Below, in pieces: positions 26,950 to 36,330 of a stretch of DNA of 42,183 nt (its first letter is position 1; each line of letters starts with the position of its first letter). A program made the position numbers and the translations under genes. Source of the DNA: an uncultured Pelagibacteraceae bacterium (lineage in GTDB: Bacteria > Pseudomonadota > Alphaproteobacteria > Pelagibacterales > Pelagibacteraceae). Location: assembly GCA_902541745.1 (NCBI GenBank), contig CACBRW010000008.1, forward strand, positions 1 to 42,183, read 5' to 3'. The notes beneath the pieces are model-generated. The model was not told the DNA's origin and ran no database searches. It saw only the letters and a list, made by a program, of their open reading frames with translations.

Positions 26950-27777
26950 ATGAGTAATACATATCAAATATATTTAATTTCTGACTCAACCGGTGAAACT
27001 TTAGATAGAATATTTTTAGCCCTAAAGGCGCAATTTTTAAATATAGAATATAAAGTTCATTCTTATTCTTTTACAAGGACAGAAAATCAAATTCTAAAAA
27101 TTCTAGAAGATGCAAAAAAAAATAAAAATTCAATAATCTTATATACAATCGTGGATAACAGCTTGGCTAAATATCTTGCGAATGTGAGCGAGGATAAAAA
27201 TATTCCATGTTTTGGCGTTTTAGGAAATTTAATTTTAAATTTTTCAAAAATATTAAATCAAAGAGCAACACACGAGCCAAGTGGCCAACATATATTGAAT
27301 GAAGAGTATTATGATAGAATTGAAGCAATTCAGTTTACAATGAATCATGATGACGGAAATTTGATAAATGAGGTGAGCAAATCAGACATCATTCTTGTAG
27401 GAGTAAGCAGAACAAGCAAAACACCAACCTCTATTTATTTAGCCAACAAAGGTTTTAAAACGTCAAACATTCCTTTAGTAAATGAAAATTCTTTGCCAGA
27501 GTCCCTTAAACAAAATCCACAAATGACATGCGTTGTAGGACTAAGTACTGAGCCAGAAAGATTAGCTGATTTGAGAAAAAATAGAATGAACTCTCTAAAA
27601 GAAATAGAAAATATTGAATATACAGATTTAGATAATATTAAAAAAGAGGTCTTACAAGCAAAAAAAACGTTTCAAAAATATAAATGGCCTCTTATAGACG
27701 TAACGAGAAAGTCAGTCGAAGAAACAGCAGCCTCTATAATTAAAATTCACGAAATATATTTAAACAATGTTAAATAA
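26950..27777 (+). CDS. Pyruvate,phosphate dikinase / PEP synthase regulatory protein (DUF299 family)
   Basis: 275 residues. The family is a bifunctional serine/threonine kinase and Pi-dependent pyrophosphorylase that switches PPDK or PEP synthase off and on. The start IYLISDSTGETLDRIFLA, the P-loop-like GVSRTSKTPTSIYLANKG at about 151-168, GLSTEPERLADLRKNRM and DVTRKSVEETAASI match it. Which enzyme it controls cannot be told from this window. First gene right of the origin; it overlaps maf by 11 nt. Confidence 0.95.
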   Translation: MSNTYQIYLISDSTGETLDRIFLALKAQFLNIEYKVHSYSFTRTENQILKILEDAKKNKNSIILYTIVDNSLAKYLANVSEDKNIPCFGVLGNLILNFSKILNQRATHEPSGQHILNEEYYDRIEAIQFTMNHDDGNLINEVSKSDIILVGVSRTSKTPTSIYLANKGFKTSNIPLVNENSLPESLKQNPQMTCVVGLSTEPERLADLRKNRMNSLKEIENIEYTDLDNIKKEVLQAKKTFQKYKWPLIDVTRKSVEETAASIIKIHEIYLNNVK

Positions 27778-28351
27778 AATTATTCTCGCTTCACAAAGCA
27801 AGGTTAGAAAAGAAATTTTAAATAAAAATAATATTAAATGCGTTGTTGAGCCTTCAAATGTAGATGAAGGGCCTGTTAAAGAAAGCTTATTAAAAGAAAA
27901 TGCAAGTTCAGAAATAATTTCAAGAAATTTAGCCGAATTAAAAGCAAACAAAGTTAGCATAAAAAAAAATGATGAAATAGTATTGGGAGCAGATAGTGTG
28001 ATAGATTTGGAGGGCGAATTGATATCTAAACCAGAAACCAGAGAAGAGGCAATGGGAATATTAAAAAAACTCAACGGTAAATCACATTTTTTAATTAGCT
28101 CTGTTTGTATATCAAAAAATGGATCTATGATTTGGAATTATACTGATAAAGCAAAATTAACCATGAAAAGTTTCACTGATGGTGAATTAAAACATTATTT
28201 ATCTAAAATACCTGATGAAATTCTTTATGCATACAATGTTTATCAAATAGAAGGAGAGGGCAGAAGTTTGTTTGCAAGCATAGAAGGAGACGAAGATACA
28301 ATTATGGGTCTACCTGTTAAAAAAATTAAGGAATACTTAAGCTCATTTTGA
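27767..28351 (+). CDS. maf: Maf-family nucleotide pyrophosphatase
   Basis: 194 residues. Maf proteins hydrolyse non-canonical or modified nucleoside triphosphates to monophosphates. ILASQSKVRKEIL (the substrate-loop start), VEPSNVDEG, VLGADSVIDLEGELISKPETREEA with the catalytic Asp, and the C-terminal YQIEGEGRSLFASIEGDEDTIMGLP support the call. The first motif has Gln-Ser-Lys-Val where many have A-S-P-R-R, as is usual for the alphaproteobacterial subgroup next to aroE. The TGA overlaps the aroE ATG by one base. Confidence 0.92.
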   Translation: MLNKIILASQSKVRKEILNKNNIKCVVEPSNVDEGPVKESLLKENASSEIISRNLAELKANKVSIKKNDEIVLGADSVIDLEGELISKPETREEAMGILKKLNGKSHFLISSVCISKNGSMIWNYTDKAKLTMKSFTDGELKHYLSKIPDEILYAYNVYQIEGEGRSLFASIEGDEDTIMGLPVKKIKEYLSSF

Positions 28352-29145
28352 TGAAAAAATATTTTGTAATTGGAAATCCTATCAATCATTCTTTATCACC
28401 AAAACTTCATAATTACTGGCTCAAAGAAAACAAAATTGAGGCCATCTATGATAAAAAAAAAATTGAGGAGAAAAATCTCCAAACCATAATTTCTGAGCTT
28501 AAAGAAAAAAAAATAAACGGTATTAATGTTACAGTTCCATTTAAAAAATTAGTAATACCTTATTTAGATAAATTAAGCCAGGAGGCTGAACTAACACAGT
28601 CGGTAAATACAATAATTTTAATTAATGACAACTTGGTGGGCTATAATACAGATATAGCTGGTTTTACTAAAGCAATTAAGAAGTTAAATTTTAATATTAA
28701 GGGTAAAAAAATTTTAATTCTAGGGGCTGGTGGAGTTGTTCCTTCAATAATTTTTGCTTTAAACAAAATGAATGTTTCAAAAATAATTATTAGCAACAGA
28801 ACTAAAGAAAAAGCTGAAGATTTAAAATCGCAATTTAATAATTTACAGGTTTTGGATTGGGGGGATATACATGATTTTGATGTTATCATAAATGCCACTA
28901 GTTTGGGACTAAACCAAGAGTCTATCAACTTAGATTTTTCAAAATTTGCTAATAATAAATTGTTTTATGATGTAATTTATAATCCTGAAGAAACAAATTT
29001 CTTAAAAGAAGGAAAAAAACTTGGTAATAGAATAGAGAATGGTAAATTTATGTTTATTTATCAGGCTTTTGAAGCATTCAAATTATGGCATGGAATAGAA
29101 CCGCAGATTAATAGCGATACACTAGAAATTTTAAAAAATGATTAG
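28351..29145 (+). CDS. aroE: Shikimate dehydrogenase
   Basis: 264 residues from the ATG at 28351; the TTG at 28348 would add one Met and is not needed. NADPH-dependent step of aromatic amino-acid synthesis. VIGNPINHSLSPKLHN at the start, NVTVPFKK with the catalytic Lys, GYNTDIAGF, the nucleotide-binding ILGAGGVVPS, and SNRTKEKA are all present. Near the end is YQAFEAFKLWHG. It overlaps maf by one base and coaE by 8 nt. Confidence 0.97.
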   Translation: MKKYFVIGNPINHSLSPKLHNYWLKENKIEAIYDKKKIEEKNLQTIISELKEKKINGINVTVPFKKLVIPYLDKLSQEAELTQSVNTIILINDNLVGYNTDIAGFTKAIKKLNFNIKGKKILILGAGGVVPSIIFALNKMNVSKIIISNRTKEKAEDLKSQFNNLQVLDWGDIHDFDVIINATSLGLNQESINLDFSKFANNKLFYDVIYNPEETNFLKEGKKLGNRIENGKFMFIYQAFEAFKLWHGIEPQINSDTLEILKND

Positions 29146-29707
29146 AATTGGAATTTTAGGAAATATAGGTTCAGGAAAAAGCTATGTTGCTAAAAACTTT
29201 GGATATCCAGTGTTTAATGCGGATTACGAAGTCTCAAAACTTTATAAAAAAGATAAAAAAATATTTAAAAAACTAAATAAAAAATTACCAAAATATATCA
29301 CTTCGTTCCCAATAAATAAGAATGAAATTACAAAAGCGATATTAAGTAACAAAATTAATTTAAAAAAAATAATTACTATTGTTCATTTAGAAATTAGGAA
29401 AATATTAAAAATATTTTTAAAAAAAAATAGAAATAAAAAAGTTATAATTCTTGACATTCCTTTATTATTAGAAAATAAAATTAATAATAAAAAAGATATT
29501 TTAGTTTTTGTAGATTCTAAAAAAATCGAAATAGAGAAAAGATTAAAAAAAAGATTAAATTTTAATCGTAAACTTATAAATAAGTTCAAAAAAATCCAGT
29601 TTTCTTCTTCTTATAAAAAGAGAAAATCTAATTTTATTATTAAAAATAATTTTAAGAAAAAATCTTTAAATAAGAGTATAAAGAAAATATTAAATGAAAT
29701 TTTATAA
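29138..29707 (+). CDS. coaE: Dephospho-CoA kinase
   Basis: 189 residues. Last step of CoA synthesis. P-loop GNIGSGKS at 8-15, FNADYEVSKL (acidic substrate residue), ILDIPLLLENK, and the QFSSSYKKRKSNFIIKNN lid-type region match CoaE in a diverged form. The protein is extremely Lys/Asn/Ile-rich (poly-Lys codons throughout), so similarity is weaker than for its neighbours; the conserved aroE-coaE-dnaQ order strengthens the call. It ends immediately before the dnaQ ATG with no gap. Confidence 0.88.
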   Translation: MIRIGILGNIGSGKSYVAKNFGYPVFNADYEVSKLYKKDKKIFKKLNKKLPKYITSFPINKNEITKAILSNKINLKKIITIVHLEIRKILKIFLKKNRNKKVIILDIPLLLENKINNKKDILVFVDSKKIEIEKRLKKRLNFNRKLINKFKKIQFSSSYKKRKSNFIIKNNFKKKSLNKSIKKILNEIL

Positions 29708-30370
29708 ATGAAAGAAATAGTATTAGATACGGAAACTACAGGAATTTCAGTTAAAGAAGGTCATAGAATTGTTGAAATAGGCTGTTTAGAGTTAAATAAT
29801 TTAATTCCAACAAAAAATAAATTTCACTATTTCTTAAATCCTGAAAGGAAAGTTTCTGAAAAAGCATTCGAAATTCATGGGTATACAGACGATTTTTTGT
29901 CCAAACAAAAAAAATTTAGTGAAATAGCCGAAGAATTTTTGTCATTTATCAAGGATAAGAGGTTAATAATTCATAATTCTGAATTTGATTTAGCTCATCT
30001 AAATAATGAGTTGGCTCTTTTTGGAAAAGACAAAATATCAAACGAAATAATCGATACCTTAACACTGGCAAGGGATAAATTTCCTGGCTCCCCAGTAAGT
30101 TTAGATGCTCTCTGTAAACGATATAGAATTGATAACTCTAGGAGAGTTAAGCATACAGCTTTAATAGATTGTGACTTATTATCAAAAGTTTATATTAATT
30201 TAACTGATCAAAAAGAACCACCTTTAGATTTCAAAAAAAGTGAAAGTTTTATTGAAGAAAACGTCCATGGGATTTCATATTTTAAGAAAATAATTTCACC
30301 AACTAGTACAGAGCTAAAAAATCATAAAGAATATTTAAAAAATAATTTGAAAAAAAATTATTTTAATTAA
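29708..30370 (+). CDS. dnaQ: DNA polymerase III epsilon subunit (proofreading exonuclease)
   Basis: 220 residues. DEDDh 3'-5' exonuclease. Exo I is VLDTETTGIS (Asp6, Glu8 region). Exo II is IIHNSEFDLAHLNNEL. Exo IIIe is HTALIDCDLLSKVY with its His and Asp. The C-terminal tail would bind the polymerase alpha subunit. It is the last of five rightward genes from the origin, and its 3' end overlaps convergent secB by 8 nt. Confidence 0.96.
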   Translation: MKEIVLDTETTGISVKEGHRIVEIGCLELNNLIPTKNKFHYFLNPERKVSEKAFEIHGYTDDFLSKQKKFSEIAEEFLSFIKDKRLIIHNSEFDLAHLNNELALFGKDKISNEIIDTLTLARDKFPGSPVSLDALCKRYRIDNSRRVKHTALIDCDLLSKVYINLTDQKEPPLDFKKSESFIEENVHGISYFKKIISPTSTELKNHKEYLKNNLKKNYFN

Positions 30371-30791
30371 ATCTTTGGTTATATAATTTTTCAAAATCAA
30401 TTGTCTTTTCAAATTTTACATCAGAATAACCTGAATCATGAAGCAAATTTAAAAAGGATTTTTTAAGATCAGGATAAATTTTAATTTGTGCATCACACAA
30501 AATAATTCTTTCCAATTCTTTTTTGTCTTTAATTTTATCACTTATTTTAACTATTGTTGCATAAGTCATCTCAAAATATGATTTATATTTAGCTTCTTTC
30601 TTGTCTTCAAACTTTAAGATAGTATTAATTTCAACCATATTATTTTTTATTGCTTTTGAATGAATTTTAATGTCAAGCTGATATTGTGATATCTTGTCTT
30701 TGACAAAAACATAAGTTTCTGTGTCTTTAGTTTCACTAGACATATCTTTTATAAATTTACCTAAAATTTCAAATTTATCTGTCATTGTCAT
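30363..30791 (-). CDS. secB: Protein-export chaperone SecB
   Basis: 142 residues. A cytosolic tetrameric chaperone that hands precursors to SecA. The family strands YVFVKDKISQYQLDIKIHSKAI, FEMTYATIVKISD and the C-terminal LLHDSGYSDVKFEKTIDFEKLYNQR are recognisable, though diverged. The start is MTMTDKF; either Met is possible. It overlaps the fxsA end by 17 nt. dnaQ-secB-fxsA-tim44 is a common alphaproteobacterial order. Confidence 0.88.
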   Translation of the reverse strand: MTMTDKFEILGKFIKDMSSETKDTETYVFVKDKISQYQLDIKIHSKAIKNNMVEINTILKFEDKKEAKYKSYFEMTYATIVKISDKIKDKKELERIILCDAQIKIYPDLKKSFLNLLHDSGYSDVKFEKTIDFEKLYNQRFN

Positions 30792-31194
30792 CCTCTATAT
30801 CTTCAAAATCTCCCTCAATGAAATCATTATTTTTATTTTTTTTCTTACTAAATTTTTTTGAAAAACTTGCAAATATTAATTTTCTACTTATCGGAAATAT
30901 CAAAATAAAACCCAAAATATCTGTAGCAAAACCTGGGATTATTAAAAGAATTGCAGCAAAAGCAATTATCGCTCCAGACAAAACTTCGTAAGCAGGAGTT
31001 ACGTTATTTTTTAATTGTATAAAACCCGACCTCAGCGTGTTAAGGCCTTCGTATTTTGCATAATAAACCCCAACAATCGCAGTAGTAAAAATAAGCAAAA
31101 TGGTTGTTAATGCTCCAATTTGTGACCCAATTTTAATAAGGAGATAAATTTCAATTACAGGCACTAAAATTATAGCAATTAATATTGAGTTCAT
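30775..31194 (-). CDS. FxsA-family membrane protein
   Basis: 139 residues with three to four hydrophobic segments. ILVPVIEIYLLIKIGSQIGALTTILLIF at the start and LLIIPGFATDILGFILIFP in the middle are typical of FxsA (phage T7 exclusion suppressor family). The tail is Lys then Asp/Glu-rich. The molecular job is not known beyond membrane location. It is divergent from the Tim44-like gene, with 58 bp between starts, and overlaps secB. Confidence 0.9.
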   Translation of the reverse strand: MNSILIAIILVPVIEIYLLIKIGSQIGALTTILLIFTTAIVGVYYAKYEGLNTLRSGFIQLKNNVTPAYEVLSGAIIAFAAILLIIPGFATDILGFILIFPISRKLIFASFSKKFSKKKNKNNDFIEGDFEDIEDDNDR

Positions 31195-31252
31195 TTGTCC
31201 TTAATCTAAATTGCTGGTTGAAATTAATCAACATAGTAATTACTATTACTTC

Positions 31253-31849
31253 ATGAGTTATAGTTTTGAATATATCGATATTATATTATTAGCAATGATT
31301 GCTGGTTTTATTTTTCTTAGATTACGAGGAATACTTGGCAAACGAACTGGTTTTGAAGGGAAAGCTCCTTCTGACTTTAAGGAAGTATTGAAAACTATTA
31401 ACAAAGAGCAGCCTAAAAAGATTAACGAAAATTTTGATAATAAGGCTCAAGATGAATTTTTAAAGGGTGCTAAAATTGCTTATGAAACTGTAATTACAGA
31501 TTTTAGTGATAACGATAATAAAATTACTACCAGTAGACCGCTTTTAAATAACGAAATATACGATCAATTTAACCAAGCGTTAAAAGAAAGAAGTTCCAGA
31601 GGACACTTCGCAGAAATTACGTTTATTGGAGTAAATTCAGCAAAAATAAAAGAACATAAAAAAATTGGAAAAATATTAAATGTGACTGTTGATTTTATAG
31701 CAGAAGTAATAACTTGCATCAGAGATAAAGATAAGAAAATTGTATCTGGCGACCCAGAAAAGGTAAAGAAAATTTATGATACTTGGGTGTTTTCTAGAGA
31801 TATGACATCTGCAAATCCTAACTGGCAGCTTGTTAATATACTGACATAA
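31253..31849 (+). CDS. Tim44/TimA-like inner-membrane protein
   Basis: 198 residues from the ATG at 31253. An in-frame TTG at 31211 would add 14 residues ahead of MSYSFEYIDIILLAMIAG and is unlikely. An N-terminal membrane anchor (IDIILLAMIAGFIFLRLRGILG) precedes a Gly/Lys linker and a C-terminal Tim44-like domain (GAKIAYETVITDF, AEITFIGVNSAKI, TWVFSRDMTSANPNWQLVNI). It resembles bacterial Tim44-domain proteins found next to secB. A role in membrane-protein quality or export is plausible, not shown. The stop directly abuts the TTG of the Smr gene. Confidence 0.88.
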   Translation: MSYSFEYIDIILLAMIAGFIFLRLRGILGKRTGFEGKAPSDFKEVLKTINKEQPKKINENFDNKAQDEFLKGAKIAYETVITDFSDNDNKITTSRPLLNNEIYDQFNQALKERSSRGHFAEITFIGVNSAKIKEHKKIGKILNVTVDFIAEVITCIRDKDKKIVSGDPEKVKKIYDTWVFSRDMTSANPNWQLVNILT

Positions 31850-32272
31850 TTGAAAAATAATATTTCAGATAAAGATAAGAAAGACTGGGATGAATTTACT
31901 AAAAGTAAAGAAAAACTACCAAATAAAGATATTAAGTATAGGGAAAACAATAAAGTCAAAACAAGGTCAATTGATTTGCATGGTTACACTTTAGATGAAG
32001 CAAATAAGGCTGTAGAGAATTTTATAACCAAATCATTTGAAGAAAATGTAAATAAGTTGATCGTAGTCACAGGCAAAGGACTTCATTCAAATAATGAAAA
32101 AGATCCATATGTTTCGAAAGAACTTGGTATTTTAAAATTTTCGATTCCCGAGTTCATTTCAAATCACAGGATTTTAATGAGCATGATTAATGATATGACG
32201 GATGCAAAAGTAGAGGATGGTGGCAAAGGTGCATTTTATATTTTTTTAAAAAAAAATAAAATTACAAAATAA
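31850..32272 (+). CDS. Smr-domain protein
   Basis: 140 residues starting at TTG 31850, right after the preceding TAA; no earlier or nearby ATG fits. The Smr domain lies at about 40-135: [30 protein letters not shown] and [12 protein letters not shown]. Smr domains bind or cut nucleic acids (MutS2/SmrA-type), and function in stand-alone alphaproteobacterial forms is unclear. An mltA-type gene often sits between the Tim44-like and Smr genes in alphaproteobacteria but is absent here. The 3' end overlaps convergent hslU by 11 nt. Confidence 0.85.
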   Translation: MKNNISDKDKKDWDEFTKSKEKLPNKDIKYRENNKVKTRSIDLHGYTLDEANKAVENFITKSFEENVNKLIVVTGKGLHSNNEKDPYVSKELGILKFSIPEFISNHRILMSMINDMTDAKVEDGGKGAFYIFLKKNKITK

Positions 32273-33635
32273 ACTTTGAGAGATCTGTATCCTTAACGAG
32301 TGTATCCAAGTTTTTATTGATGTAGTTTTTATCTATAACAATTTTTTCACCAGCACGATCAGTAGCTGTGAAACTAATTTCGTCTAGAATCTTTTCGATA
32401 ATAGTATGAAGTCTTCTAGCTCCAATATTTTCTACAGTAGCATTTACTTCTGAAGCTATATTTGCAATCGCATCTATACCATCGTCTGAAAACTCTAAAT
32501 CAACATTTTCTGTTTTTAGTAGGGCACTATACTGTTTAATTAAACTAAAATCAGGCTCTCTTAAAATTCTCTTGAAATCATTACTTGTTAAAGCTTCTAA
32601 TTCAACTCTTATAGGCAGTCTTCCTTGCAGTTCTGGTAGTAAATCAGATGGTTTTGCAAGCTGAAATGCTCCTGATGCAATAAATAAAATATGATCAGTT
32701 TTTACTGGACCATGTTTTGTGTTGACTGTGGTTCCTTCTATTAAAGGTAACAAATCTCTCTGTACACCTTCTCTAGAAACATCGCCCCCAACCCTATCTG
32801 TTCTCGCAGAAATTTTATCAATCTCATCAAGAAAAACTATTCCATTATTTTCTGTAGAAAGTTTTGCTGCTTTAATAATTTTATCTTGTTCGATTAGTTT
32901 ATCAGATTCATCATTAATTAAAATTTCATGAGATTCTTTTACTGTCATTTTCTTCTTTTTCTCTTTGTTGCCCATTGATTTACCAATCATCTCACCAATG
33001 TTTATCATTCCAACATTCGCTCCAGGCATGCCAGGAATTTCAAACGAGGCACCACTAGAACCTGTATCACTCACAGCTATTTCGATTTCATTATCGTCTA
33101 AATCCCCATTTCTTAATCTTTTTCTAAAACTTTCTCTAGTAGCGAGACTTGCTTTTTTACCAACTAAGGCATCTAAAACTTTTTCCTCAGCTGCTTTTTG
33201 GGCTTGAGCAAAAACCTCTTTTCTTTTTTTTACTTTTTCCATTGAGATTGCTATTTCAATTAAATCTCTAATTATTTGTTCGACGTCTCTTCCAACATAT
33301 CCTACCTCTGTAAATCTAGTTGCTTCAACTTTTACAAAAGGTGCTTCAGCAAGTTTTGAAAGTCTCCTGGAAATCTCAGTTTTGCCTACCCCTGTTGGTC
33401 CAATCATTAAAATATTTTTTGGTAAAACTTCATTTTTCATTTCACCATTTAGAGCTTGTCTTCTCCATCTATTCCTTAAAGCAACAGCAACAGCTCTTTT
33501 CGCTTTGTTTTGTCCAACAACAAATCTATCTAATTCGGAAACTATTTCTCTTGGTGATAGAGAACTTACTAAAGAAGCTTCTTCTTTTTGGTTTTTATCT
33601 TTTGGATGTAGTTGTGTTACGTTTGAGTTATCCAT
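32262..33635 (-). CDS. hslU: ATP-dependent protease ATPase subunit HslU
   Basis: 457 residues. A hexameric AAA+ unfoldase of the HslUV protease. Walker A GPTGVGKT at about 75-82, [17 protein letters not shown] (pore/I-domain entry), a variable I domain, Walker B VFLDEIDK near 266-273, sensor and Arg finger region, and the C-terminal LSKFIL that docks into HslV. Complete. Its start overlaps the hslV stop by one base. The hslV-hslU operon runs leftward. Confidence 0.98.
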   Translation of the reverse strand: MDNSNVTQLHPKDKNQKEEASLVSSLSPREIVSELDRFVVGQNKAKRAVAVALRNRWRRQALNGEMKNEVLPKNILMIGPTGVGKTEISRRLSKLAEAPFVKVEATRFTEVGYVGRDVEQIIRDLIEIAISMEKVKKRKEVFAQAQKAAEEKVLDALVGKKASLATRESFRKRLRNGDLDDNEIEIAVSDTGSSGASFEIPGMPGANVGMINIGEMIGKSMGNKEKKKKMTVKESHEILINDESDKLIEQDKIIKAAKLSTENNGIVFLDEIDKISARTDRVGGDVSREGVQRDLLPLIEGTTVNTKHGPVKTDHILFIASGAFQLAKPSDLLPELQGRLPIRVELEALTSNDFKRILREPDFSLIKQYSALLKTENVDLEFSDDGIDAIANIASEVNATVENIGARRLHTIIEKILDEISFTATDRAGEKIVIDKNYINKNLDTLVKDTDLSKFIL

Positions 33636-34150
33636 TATATTTTTTCAATTTTAACATTGTCGTTCGTAAAAACACATATATCAGCAGCTACTTTAATTGC
33701 TTTTTTGGCAACCTCCTCTGCAGACATATCGCCTTCAATTAAAACTTTTCCTGCAGCTAGAGCATAATTACCACCAGATCCTATTCCAATGACATCTCCT
33801 TCAGGCTCAAGAACATCACCAGTTCCAGAAATAATATAACTATTACTTTTGTCTCCAACAGCCATTAATGCTTCCAGTCTTCTTAAATATTTATCTGTTC
33901 TCCAATCTTTTGCTAATTCAACAGCCGCTCTAGACAAATTCCCTGCATGTTTTTCTAATTTTCCTTCTAACCTTTCAAATAGAGTTAATGCATCCGCAGT
34001 TGATCCGGCAAACCCAGCTACAACATCTCTTTTCTCAATCTTTCTGACTTTTGATGCTGTACTTTTTACAACAGTATTACCCATACTTACTTGCCCATCT
34101 CCGGCAACTACTACTTCATTATTTTTTCGTACTAACACAATTGTTGTCAT
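33635..34150 (-). CDS. hslV: ATP-dependent protease proteolytic subunit HslV
   Basis: 171 residues. A proteasome-like Ntn hydrolase. After the initiator Met the N-terminal Thr nucleophile begins [43 protein letters not shown] and [12 protein letters not shown] are the typical later blocks. It starts 89 bp from the divergent hisB; the gap is presumed to hold both promoters. Confidence 0.98.
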   Translation of the reverse strand: MTTIVLVRKNNEVVVAGDGQVSMGNTVVKSTASKVRKIEKRDVVAGFAGSTADALTLFERLEGKLEKHAGNLSRAAVELAKDWRTDKYLRRLEALMAVGDKSNSYIISGTGDVLEPEGDVIGIGSGGNYALAAGKVLIEGDMSAEEVAKKAIKVAADICVFTNDNVKIEKI

Positions 34151-34187
34151 GACTAATAAATGGTAACTATTTTTGATACTTCAAGTG

Positions 34188-34217
34188 TTGAGACTAATAT
34201 TGATATAGTAGGATTAT
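34188..34217 (+). promoter_or_regulatory. Possible promoter of the his operon
   Basis: In the 89-bp gap before hisB, TTGAGA (34188-34193) is followed after 18 bp by GATTAT (34212-34217). Transcription would start near 34224, close to the hisB ATG at 34240. The -10 matches the consensus at only four of six positions, so this is a tentative call. No attenuator-like hairpin or His-codon leader is visible. Confidence 0.35.
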
Positions 34218-34239
34218 GTATGTATACCATTAAAAATAT

Positions 34240-34830
34240 ATGGCTAGAAAAGGAAAAGTATCTCGGAAAACAAAAGAAACTAGCATCAATGTGGAAGTGA
34301 ACATAGATGGCAAAGGCAAGTACCAAATTGACACTGGTATAGGATTCCTAGACCACATGCTTGAGCAACTATCTAAGCACTCTTTAATTGATTTAAAAGT
34401 TAAAGCAAAAGGTGATACATATATCGATCTTCACCATACCACTGAAGATACAGGAATTGCTATAGGTGAAGCCTTAAAAAAAGCAGCAAAAAAATTTGTA
34501 GGAATAAAAAGATATGCACACACCATTATTCCTATGGATGAAACATTAACCAGAGTAGCTATTGATGTTTCAAACAGACCTTACTTGATTTGGAAAGTAA
34601 AATTAAAAGTAGAGAAACTTGGCGAGATGGATACAGAATTATTTAAAGAGTGGTTCCAGGCATTTTCACAATCGGCAGGAATTACAATGCACGTTGAAAA
34701 CATTTATGGAGACAATAGTCATCATATAATTGAGTCTTGTTATAAAGCCCTAGCAAGATCTCTTAGAACAGCTCTGGAAATGGATCCAAGAAATAAAAAA
34801 AGCATTCCATCAACTAAAGGCTCATTATAA
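34240..34830 (+). CDS. hisB: Imidazoleglycerol-phosphate dehydratase
   Basis: 196 residues. Step six of histidine synthesis. Mn-binding His clusters are visible: [31 protein letters not shown] near 65-82, and [16 protein letters not shown] near 165-180. It is a mono-functional HisB without a phosphatase domain, as usual in alphaproteobacteria. First gene of a rightward his cluster; hisH starts 5 bp later. Confidence 0.98.
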   Translation: MARKGKVSRKTKETSINVEVNIDGKGKYQIDTGIGFLDHMLEQLSKHSLIDLKVKAKGDTYIDLHHTTEDTGIAIGEALKKAAKKFVGIKRYAHTIIPMDETLTRVAIDVSNRPYLIWKVKLKVEKLGEMDTELFKEWFQAFSQSAGITMHVENIYGDNSHHIIESCYKALARSLRTALEMDPRNKKSIPSTKGSL

Positions 34831-34835
34831 CTTTA

Positions 34836-35462
34836 ATGAACGTTACAATTGTTGATTATAATTCGGGTAATATTAGCTCGGTTATTAACTCATTTAAGGA
34901 GGTTGCTAAAGATAGTGTGAATATCACAGTAAGCTCGGATTTGAGTAAGATAAAATCTTGTGACAAATTAGTATTGCCTGGACAAGGTTCGTTCAAGAGT
35001 TGTGTTGGTGCATTAAATAACATTAGTGGGTTGGTAGATGTTCTTAATGATTTTACGATTACTCATAAAAAACCTATTCTTGGAATTTGTGTTGGTCTTC
35101 AAATGTTTGCAGATGTTGGTTATGAGGAAACAGAAACTAAAGGTTTAGGGTGGATACCTGGCAAAGTTTTAAAAATAGACAATAAAAATGGAGAGTATAA
35201 ACTTCCACATATTGGTTGGAACCAAATAAATATTGTTAAGCAAAGTAGTATGTACAATAACATAGAGAATAATTCTCACATGTATTTTGTTCATAGTTAT
35301 GAATTTGTACCTGAAGACAAAAAAGTAATTTCAGCAACAACAGATTACTCTTCAAAAATTGTTTGTGCCGTTGAAAAAGAAAATATTTTTGGGACCCAGT
35401 TTCATCCTGAAAAAAGTGATAAAGTAGGGCTCACATTAATCCAAAATTTTTTGAAAATATAA
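34836..35462 (+). CDS. hisH: Imidazole glycerol phosphate synthase, glutaminase subunit
   Basis: 208 residues. A class I glutamine amidotransferase that supplies ammonia to HisF. The nucleophile Cys is in LGICVGLQMFAD near 86; the His-Glu pair is in FGTQFHPEKSDKVG near 188-190; the N-terminus is VTIVDYNSGNISSV. Its usual partners hisA and hisF lie 1.7 kb downstream, after two unrelated genes. The stop is one base from the next ATG. Confidence 0.97.
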   Translation: MNVTIVDYNSGNISSVINSFKEVAKDSVNITVSSDLSKIKSCDKLVLPGQGSFKSCVGALNNISGLVDVLNDFTITHKKPILGICVGLQMFADVGYEETETKGLGWIPGKVLKIDNKNGEYKLPHIGWNQINIVKQSSMYNNIENNSHMYFVHSYEFVPEDKKVISATTDYSSKIVCAVEKENIFGTQFHPEKSDKVGLTLIQNFLKI

Positions 35463-35463
35463 A

Positions 35464-36321
35464 ATGAAAAATTTAGACCTTAGCCAATTTGCAGGACAAA
35501 ACGTCAATACTGTTTTAAAAAAAGCAGATGAACTTTTTAACTTAGATCTTGAAAGCAAAATTCATGCACATAAAATTTATTCAGTTTTGCTTGATCAAGT
35601 GCCTAATATTTATGCTATTACAAATGAACATGCATTTAGAGGACAATTAAGACAAAAAATTTGGGATTGTGAAAAAATTTTTTTCTGGAATGAAAAATAT
35701 TTTTCACAGGCTGGCCAGGATAAAATAATTAAAGAGTTTTTTTTCAAAAATAAAAAAAATGGATTTTTTGTCGAAATAGGAGCTTTTGATGGAATTCAGG
35801 GTAGTAATTGTTATCATTTCGAAAAATTTTTAAACTGGGATGGAATTGCATTAGAACCATCTCGTATCCAATTTGAAAAATTAAAAAAAAATAGGAAATG
35901 TAAAATACTGAATGAAGCGGTAAGCCATGAAATAAAAGAAGTTGAATTTATTGAAGTTATTGAGGGACTTACTCAGATGAGTGGGATTAATAATAATTTC
36001 TATCAAAGAAATATGAATATTATTTCAAAAAACGAAAGAAGCAAAACTCAATCAATTAATTTAAAAACGATTACATTTGAACAAGCCGTACCCAAAAACG
36101 TTGATATTGATTATTTGTCAATTGATATAGAAGGTGGAGAAATGGACTTATTAAATGCGATAAATTTCAATGATAACGACATTAAGGTAATTTCTGTAGA
36201 AAATAATATTCCAGCAGAGCAAAATTTTAAAGATTTTTTTGATAGTAAAAATTTTGTTTATTTTGATAGAGTAGGCCAGGATGAGATTTTTTATAATAGT
36301 AAATTTTTTAAACTTGATTGA
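35464..36321 (+). CDS. FkbM-family methyltransferase inserted in the his operon
   Basis: 285 residues. An N-terminal helical part of about 90 residues precedes a SAM-dependent core: FVEIGAFDGIQGSNCYHFEKF (motif I) near 101-121, LEPSRIQFEKLKKN, and YLSIDIEGGEMDLL, the FkbM acidic signature. Substrate unknown; related enzymes O-methylate sugars. It differs in layout from the FkbM protein at 4285-5154 and is not a recent copy of it. It separates hisH from hisA with no visible promoter, so it is probably read with the his genes. Confidence 0.84.
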   Translation: MKNLDLSQFAGQNVNTVLKKADELFNLDLESKIHAHKIYSVLLDQVPNIYAITNEHAFRGQLRQKIWDCEKIFFWNEKYFSQAGQDKIIKEFFFKNKKNGFFVEIGAFDGIQGSNCYHFEKFLNWDGIALEPSRIQFEKLKKNRKCKILNEAVSHEIKEVEFIEVIEGLTQMSGINNNFYQRNMNIISKNERSKTQSINLKTITFEQAVPKNVDIDYLSIDIEGGEMDLLNAINFNDNDIKVISVENNIPAEQNFKDFFDSKNFVYFDRVGQDEIFYNSKFFKLD

Positions 36322-36330
36322 GCTTAATTT

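Noticed and set aside
27150-27158. DnaA-box-like TTATCCACG on the minus strand
   Set aside because: One mismatch, inside coding sequence, and isolated from the cluster; such matches occur by chance, though it lies only about 300 bp from the origin candidate.
4285-36321. The two FkbM genes as a recent duplication
   Set aside because: They share only family motifs; N-terminal layout, motif wording and spacing differ, so they are separate acquisitions or old paralogues.
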